From assembly GCA_963970005.1 (NCBI GenBank), contig CAXAMN010003080.1, forward strand, positions 340,619 to 404,618: a stretch of DNA of 64,000 nt, in the 5' to 3' direction. Both the position numbers and the translations under genes were made by a program. Shown here in pieces: positions 40,501-49,500 of this stretch (position 1 is the stretch's first letter; every line of letters starts with the position of its first letter). Source of the stretch: Durusdinium trenchii. Its lineage: Eukaryota; Sar; Dinophyceae; Suessiales; Symbiodiniaceae. Under the pieces are notes generated by a model that had not been told where the DNA came from, searched no databases, and saw only the letters and a list, made by a program, of their open reading frames with translations.

Positions 40501-43500
40501 TATCCCAAACATTGCTTCTGGCAAAATGAGGGAAAGGAGAGCTTGTCCAATCAGCTGTGCCTATGGCTTGTGAAGGAGATACTCCCGAAAAGCTGATGCA
40601 CTCCTGAACATTTGGATGAAGAGAGCGGGTTCATTCATGGTCTCCAACTTATTAGCGATGGCCTCCAACCTAATAGCGATGGCCTCCAACCTAGCAGCGA
40701 TGGCCTCCAACCTAATAGCGATTGGGGTGTCCTTTCATGATATCATATCTATGTTGTACAATGTAACTGTCATGTTGTCCCACTCTATTTATATAACTCC
40801 CTTCTGGCTAGCAACGGTCCAGAGTCTTTGCACAGATGTAGTCCCAGCTTTGCACCAGGTCCTCGAGTTGAAGCACTCAATGAGGAACGCTTAGAGGACT
40901 GTTCCTGCAATCGTGGTTTTTAGCAACAGATTGTTGGGTCATGTTGGGTCATCATGCAACAGGATTGGAATTGACAAAGTGGCTGGCAACGATTCAACAC
41001 ATGTAGGATTGAGGTAGGATTTGCTTTCTAATTGACAATCGACCCCCCCAGAATGGCCCTTTGCATGTAGCATGCATGCTTCACACCTCTGACTTGGCAG
41101 GCCATCATTGAAGGAGAGCCTGCAGTTGTGGGACCTGCAGGCCGCGGAGTTTTAGGGAACAAGCATGGAGAATCAGGTTGCTACAGTAGTATCTATTTGT
41201 GGACGGGTAGAATTTGTTTTTGGCGGGTTGGCTTCATGCAAATGGCATGAATACATAATATGCACCACGGTGTTCTGATGTTTTCAGCTCAGGTGACAGC
41301 ACAGCGACAGGCACTTACTTGCAATTCCTTTGAGTTGAGAAGGACAACAGCATGTAGAATTCCTTATCCTTAACTCTCGGTTCATTCTACAGCTTGTTGT
41401 ATCAAAGATCTCAACAGAATGGAATTGGTTAAGACGTTTGTTTTGCTCAATTTTCCGCCTGTAGAAGAGAAATGCTGCCTGCTGTCATGCACCTAATGTG
41501 TTTGACCCCTTCCTCCGTCAAGTGCGCTTTCTTCTCAGATACAACCTTTCACTCCTTTTCCTCCATAAAGTTTCAAGACTTATTTTTCGATCCATGCTGG
41601 CCAAGGAAATGTGACCTTTGTCGCGCTGGCATGTGTACTTATCACACACAGTTCGAAGCTCAGCATCACAGCTCACTCTTTGGCATTCGTGGCATTCGAA
41701 GTCAGCCTTTTTATGCAGCAGGAAGATGTAAACTTTAAACATTCTATATAATAGGTAGGTTTGTCTCAAAACAACTCAACTGTAATTGGTATTCAAATGT
41801 CTTGAACACAGAAGTACGTTTGATGGTGGCTCATGTGGGCGCTGATGCTGTGATTCGCTGTCGTTGTCCCTGAGGCACTCGCGACCATCAAAAGGCAGTG
41901 CAAAACTACACTGTACACCCAAGATTGGTTTGGAACGACATGTGAGCAAAGTGCAAGCGGTCAAGGCTCACATTTTGAGACCACATGGAAGTGTAATTTT
42001 CGACTAAACGTTATCAATCCCAAACCAACTTGCGAACGGTCCGACGGTTCGCCTCTCTAAGCCCTTCCGCATAGGTGGGGTGTTAGAAGGTAAACAAGTC
42101 CAAGTATCCACAAAGCGAAAATAGGGTAGCGAATCAATGCGAATTTGGTACAAGCTAACTGACAAGATGCAATACAAACGACGCAGGATGAATTATGAAT
42201 TTCTAGAAGCCCCCTCAGTCCAAACGAAGTCTTCAGACGAAGTCTTTAGACGTAGGCATTTTTTGATATGCTGGTAAAGCCCGCTTCTTTTTCTTGAAAG
42301 GAATTTCTGATAATTTACGAAAGCCTAAGCGAATGAACGACGAAGCACCAGTTTTCTTATATTTAGGAAATAGTGGTTGCTGCAAGGTATTATCTAAATA
42401 CCGGACGACTGCACGTAGTGTGTTAGCCTGATGCACGATATCAATCCCAAAAACGTACCTAGCCTTGTGACTGTAGCCATGTTGGTGTCGTGTCGATTAT
42501 CTATATACTTGCAGCCTCTTTCCATGGGCCGTCCATTACATATAAATATATATATATAATATATATTCTTGTCGGTGGGGTCACATTTGTTGGAATAAGT
42601 TTAACTGGAATTTTTGGAGAGGGGGTCAAGAAAACTATGTAATGGGGGGAGGTAGAATAATAAATACCTTGATGCCAACCACCCAGAGAATAAGTTCGCT
42701 ATATATATTTATATAGACATAAGCTTGAACTCAACAACCCATTGGAATAGTAAGCATGTTGATGTCAAACCTTCTTTCAAAATAACTTGTTTGCCGGATT
42801 TCAATTATGAGAAGGTTGAAAATTGCATGTCGTTGTTGTTTGGGTGTTCAAGCCCATTGGGTTCTTTTCTTTCTGGTTTACTCTTTTTCATTCCTCTCAT
42901 CCTGGCCCCAGCCTGGGGTCTTCTGCAAATCTTCCGGGGGATGGTGTTTCAGTAGAATGATTCCAGGGGTGGGTAAGATGTCAACAGCCCCTGGAATAAT
43001 CCGTTGCTATGCTGGCCCGAGAAATGCAGCAAGCCTTGGGTCTTCTGCAGGTCAAATGTGGTGGGAAATCTTTCGTTTGGTATTTGAGAGGTCGCTAGCC
43101 CTTGGAATCCTTTCTGGCCTTGCTGCGCTGGCCTTTGAAAGGTCAAATCTCTTGGGTCTCCTGGAGTGCCCTACAAACCAAACCAACGATGATCGTCCTT
43201 TTTTAGTGCATCAAAGGAACAATGGTTCCAATAACTGAGCCACGTCAGGAGTATAGGCACGTGATCCCCTAGCTCAGGCATAGGCAAAGGCACAGGCCAT
43301 CTTAAAACATTTTGTTCACCGGATTGTGGACTATGTTTTGGCTTAAGTTATTCCGGTACGTGTAGGCGTGTCAGATACATTTTATGTCTAACCCACCCAG
43401 AATAAGTTAAAATTATTCCGGCGGGGGCGGGTACCTAAAATCCATTAAGGCACGGCCATCTCTTTCCCGTACGTAGAAGTTAGATAGATTATGATACCTG

Positions 43501-46500
43501 TGGCCGCTGGTCTTTCCTGTTTGCGTATATTGGTTTGCCTTTTTGCAAGGCATGGCACAGTAGTGAAAGCAATATCGAAAACGACACCAAACGATACCCG
43601 CATTGTATGTTTGGATGCCTCGGGAAGCCGGTTGCCCACTTGCATGGCTAGGACTTCTAATTGTGGGAACTTGCAATCAATGATAGTGTGTCTTTCCCGC
43701 CTCACTCTCCGAACCCTTCTTGGCCTTACTAAGTAATTAGCAGTTCTGAATGCTTGCTTGAGATCTTGCATTCTCTCTCACCAAGCCCACTGCAAATCTT
43801 AACACTCACGAAGTGGACAGGTTGTTTACTCTACATGTAGACGATACTTCCCAAATAAAAATATGATAAACATATGTAACCGATTGAAAAACGATAACAA
43901 TCCCAAGAACGATACCTACGTTAAAGCTTCCACCCAGGAGCCCCCTAGTTTTGCCGGTCGCTCTCATGTTGGGGAGCTGCCTTTGAGAGGCCAGAGTGCT
44001 GGCCGAATGCCGAAAGTCCAGATTCCCAGCACCAAGGTTGAGGCAATGGATACCTGGGACATCACATTGGCATAGTTATAACTATGAGCTTGTGGATTTT
44101 TGCACATTGAATACCTATGCGTGCATTTGCAGAACTGACCTCAATGTTCCGTGGCTAGTTTTGCGAGACAAATTCTGGCATCCATTCAAAACGAAGGCGC
44201 GGCAGCAGCTGGACGCCGCAATGACAAGCCTGTCGCAGTTGACAATACAATTGGAGGCCTCGGGATCCTTATGTGCTTGACAGGCTCTTGAAGCTGAAGC
44301 CAAGGGTCCATACATGGATGTGTATCATGTACATGTATCTGTGTATATATATATAATATACCATGTGTTCATGGCGCTCTATGTTGAGTTATCATGAGCT
44401 TTGATTATTTGCCGTCAGACGCTACTTTCTTCTTGGCATGTGAACCATGCTAACAACGAGCATGGCGGCGCAGAACTAGCAAATCACTGACTTAAGATGG
44501 ACTCGGACATGCTGTTGAAGGAATTCCAATTTGAATACGTTCTCGCTCGCCAAGCACTGTTTGGTCGCATATATAGATTTTCCCAAAGGACCTTGCAAGC
44601 CAGTCTTTCTGAAAAAAGTCCGCTTCTAGGGAGGAAGAATGATCACTCCAATTGAATGACTTGGTTAACATTGTTTCGTTTGCAGGATGCTATCCTTGCC
44701 GCCTTTGATGCTGGGGTGGAAGAAGATGATCTTCTACCAGCATTTAGCCGTATGGAGGCCACTTTCACACCAAGAAAGCCCATTCTTCCACATGCACATT
44801 CGCTCCTAGATGTTTAACAGGTTTTCTTCGCACGTATTTGCCCACTAGGTAGGTGATTCTGTCACCATGAATGATGGTGTTTGCACATATTTAAGTCAGA
44901 CTTTGTGGTGTTGCTTGCCTGAGAAAGGAGTTGCGCGGCATCACTTGGAGCAGCCACGTGAGCGTGACGTAAAAAATCAGCTTACGCAGATACATTCTCC
45001 TTATTGTATCCGCCTTTATGTGACTGAAGCAGTGACGCAGCTCCCAGACCAATAAACAGCTGAACCATGGATCATGGAACTGCAAAGTGGTATGCATTTT
45101 CCGTGACGTCTGGTTGAGACTTGTGTAGTTGCATGTGAGCCACTGGTCACATTGTGCATCTTCTGCTCTCTCTTTGTCTCAAAGGGCTTGATGTAGATGT
45201 GCTTAATGTCTCCAGACCCACCATTGTTACTAGCAGCTTCTTGTTCCTAGTAGAGATTGCCTCCAACTAACTTGCGATGGCCTCCACCTAATAGCGTCCT
45301 TGTTACTAGTAGCTTCTTGATGTCTCCAGCTCGGCTCTTTGGCCGAATCGGAATCCGAGATTGATCACTGAAAGCATGCCATGAGCCCTTCACAGGTAGA
45401 CAAATCCCCGCAAGCACACAGATAGAGTTGGCTTTTGTGTTTTTTGTTGCGTGTTAACTTGTGAACCATATGGAAAACATATGAGGAAGCATAGCAATGT
45501 GTTCAAAGAGGCTTTGGCCTTGAGCAGTGGTCAATCTCCTGACCGACCCAGAATGTCCCAACCAGTCAGCGCAGCTAGGTGGTCCAGAGCAGGGCTATTT
45601 AGCTTACTCACACGTTCTTCTCAACAAAGCCTCAGCGTCACCTGCTTGCTCTGATGGCGGGCATCTCTGTGGCGAAGAAAGTGAGGCTTCATGCACCCAA
45701 GCAAGGGAGCTGTTTTGGAGACTCAGCGTTCTTGTTGGTAGAGGCTAGTATAGTAGCCAGCGGATAGCCCAGTGGCTACATGCTTTAGTTTACATTAATT
45801 TTTGACACAGAGGACCTACGGTTGGATTGTGTCCCAGATCATCAGTTGTTTATACAACTTCCTGCAAATCACAGAAACATCAACATACTACTCACAGAAA
45901 CTACTCACAGAATATGCAGCAAAGTTCCGTGGGTTTGTGATGCAGGATGTTCGGAGCCGGAATTAAATCGATGTTGGACATATTTGGAACCCATCTCGCA
46001 TCAGATAGCACAAGGTCGCACAGCATGACACTCAGCTTCTGTTCATCGCTTCACATAGTGTTTCACCACACAGGGATGCTCGAGATCGCCACAAAGAGGA
46101 AGAAAGATGCTCGGAGGCAAATTGCGAAATATCTTCAAAGAGCGCGGTACCAGATACAAGAGTGGTACCGTTGCAGGGACTCAAGAGTCACCTCATGTGG
46201 TTCAACGCTGAGGAGCTCAGCGTGAGAAACGCCTGGACGAGCTTTTCACAGAGCCCCTTTAGCTGCAGAAGAGTGAGAGGAGAAGGAGTTCGAGACAAAG
46301 CTTTAGAGTCAGTAGAGCCATGTCGAAACAAACGTATCCAGACAAACCTGAGCTCACGAAAGGTTTTGGCAAGTGTGTTCTTTCAAGATGCTATCGGCTC
46401 AGGTTGGACAGTAGTGGTGACGGTGTGTTGGAGGCCGCAGAGGTCGGGGCTTTCGCTTGTAGCTTATTTATGGCTGCTTTCAATGCAAAAAAAGAGGAGC

Positions 46501-49500
46501 GAATGCCAAGGCAATTAAATAGTTGCAGATGCCGCAGGTGAAAATCCTCCTTCAGGGACTAGCCGATGGGAAAGAGCCAGCAGAAGCGACTTGAGCATAC
46601 TTAAGACTTACTGTAAGTCAAAGAGAACTCATTAGGAATCAAATAAGGGCAGTGATTTGAATAAGTGTGTGTCACGTTTAAGCCTCTATGTCTTGGGCAA
46701 GCCTGGCAGTCGGGGTTTGAAAACGATGTGGTGAACTTTCAAGTGTTCTGCCAGTTTCTGCGAATAAGCTTTTCAGCTAAGGAAGAGCTGACCTTTATTA
46801 TGCGCACGATTGGCCACAAGAACAAAGAGAAAATTACCCGTGCTCAATTGACGCAGGCGATCGAAAGCACCCTGCCAAGACATAGTGTGATGAGGCCCCT
46901 CCAAGCCTGGCTGAAAGAGTTCATTTGTTTTTGCATACAAATCCAAAACCCATCCTCCAAATGCAGGTGTCAGTGTTGTTATCCTTGAATGCTAGTTATG
47001 GTTGGTGCAAGATTGATTTTGTTTATGTGTTCGTTAGTATTTGAACACGTGGCATTATGCCCCTTCACCTTTACTTCCCTCGTACTTCCAGAGGAAGGGA
47101 AAAGAGGATAACGAGGAAGAAGGGAAGAGAGATGTTTGCAGAGAAGTGAAGAACAGAGACAAAGAGATGATGAGGGAAGGGGCGTGTTTTGCTGATTGTG
47201 GACTTTGACTTTGAGCTTCATAAGGACTTTTTGGGTAGCCAGGTTACCAGCCGAGGAGATCAGTCTTTCACAAGAGGAAAGAGCTGTTTTGCTAGGCCAG
47301 TCCCGAGGAACCGGGAGATTAGGATGGTTCTGGAAGATGTGTCTCTTAACGTCTCTTAAGCCTTATACCTGTCATTTCTCTTTTTCTTGTGATGTATGAT
47401 GTTTGGTTTCTCTTTTTTCTGCGAGGGAGATTTAGAGGAGGAAGGAGCCATTCCAGCATAGCATACCTTTTGTGACCCCCCGGCGGGTGTAGAATTTTGT
47501 GAGGCGGTGCGTTCGTTTTTTTGTGAAGGGATGTATTCCAATGTAGCACACCTCTTGAAGAAAGGATTTTTTTTCTTTTCGCGGTTTGTGTGCTCTTTGC
47601 GGGGAGTCGCCGCGCTCTCACCCCCAACCCCTCTCCCGCACCACGAAATCTGCAACACGTCCGATTTCCTGCTTACCAATAAATCTGACTTTTAAGCGTG
47701 ACACCTGTCCCAGCTTCTCTAGCGTGGCTGTGGACGTTTTTCATGTCCAAAAAGGGACAGGCCTTGGATGCGTGTTTGTGTTCCAAAATGATCCTATCAT
47801 GTGGTCCAAACTGATCCTAGACGGACTGAACTTGATGACATCAAATGTGTTCCAATGCTGAAGACTAGAACGTGTATTTTCTGCGGAAAAAAAAACACTG
47901 ATTTCTTTCATTTGGCCTTTAAATGTGTTTCATTTACAGGAGAACAAATTATTTTTGTTGTACGAACATCAGTCATACTGGACCAATTCTTGGCTAACTC
48001 AGGCTGGACGTTGTACCTCCAAGAGTTCGGGTCGGATGACAGCGCTGGGAAAGCGCCTTGTCCCCAACAGCTGAAAGGCAATTGAAAAGAGTGAAATTGG
48101 CTCCTCAGTCGCACACCACGCTCGCCTCATGGTCTTGATCTTGCACAACGCTCTGCATCCCACACATCCGTTCGTTGCCCTATAAGGGTGGAGAGGGTAG
48201 GGGTTGTATGTAGGACAACCAATCAATGATTTTAATCACTGATCGTCACTGATCGTTCTTCACGTTGGATGTAACCCCTGTGCGTTTGCCAGTTCCTTCA
48301 CTTTCAAACGATTTCTTTGTGTGTGTGAAAACTGCGCACAACTGCATGTTTTGGGTCTGACTGGCAAGCGAAAAGATATGAGCAACTAAACAGCGACACC
48401 ATCCTCTCTGCTGTGGGAGGCTTAGAGGAGACTGTCTCTAGACCCTGCGTGCACAGTAGGTCAGCTCGTACGCGACACTGTCAACTCCCAACAAGGCTAC
48501 ATATGCAACCGTTGCCGGTGACATCTCTACAAATACGTTAACACTGGTTTGTAACAAATACGTTAACACTGGTTTGTATATCCATTGGCTCAAGAACGTT
48601 CTGCTCCCCGTCTCCAAAACAATGAGGAACGCTGGTTGATTCCAAACGGGTGGAGAGATGTAGCAGCGGGTAGATTGTGCGCCGTTAGGCCCCGCATGGC
48701 TCATATGAGCACCATTAAGTGGCAACGGGCCTGAAAGGATGTAGGTTTGAGCAAAGTGCCTACTCGCCTCACAGTGATTGAAAGAATCACCCCACATAAA
48801 ATGAAGGACTGGCCGCGCGGCCGCACTGCCCTTCAAATATACTGTGCAACTTGTGGTGCCAAGATGCACCAATGCCATAGCCTATTTGATCCTTTGTAAA
48901 TGCTCACGACAATCAACACTTTGCTGAATGCATTCGACTGTTTGTCCACTCCTTCGCTCTTACCCCTTTGTCCCGCCTTTGTGCTCCTAAGTCCAAAAAA
49001 ATACAAGTGTCAAGGTACTTTTTGAAAAGTACGACAAGTCCAAGACGGGGAAGCTTGACCATGAGGAGTTGAAGTCCTTGCTGATAGATCTCGCAGGTCG
49101 CACAGGGGGACATTGGACTGACAAGAATTCGCAGGAGCTTGTTTTCCAGGTGTACAGCGAGTATGGTGGTTCTCCGGGTCTACAGCGAGTATGGTGTTAA
49201 TGGAATTGTCCAAACTACAGAGAATTTGTGGACATGTTGATCGTGTGTGATCATGTGCGCAAATGGTTGTTCTTGCCTTTGCTGCCGGTGAACGACCGGA
49301 GCATTGCAAGCTAAAGAGATGTGGTCTTGAGTTGTCCATGTTCCAGGCAGAGATGTATCGCAAGAGGATGTGGACTGGATCATGGCGAAGGCTGGCCGCC
49401 AAAAAGGTGCTGCTGTTTGCTCTGAAAGGACAGGACAGGATCACTCGCTCAATCGCAGATTTGGATGTGTGTTGCACTTTATGTCCCAAGATGATGGCTG

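Larger units (their letters stand above)
36915..44190. other. 34 kb intron, middle part; no gene identified
   Basis: 7.3 kb with two dispersed 21-bp repeat patches, AT-rich patches (about 39130-39300, 42540-42560, 42700-42720) and many short frames. None shows a family motif. Short exons of the kind found elsewhere in this window could be hidden here. Confidence 0.45.
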
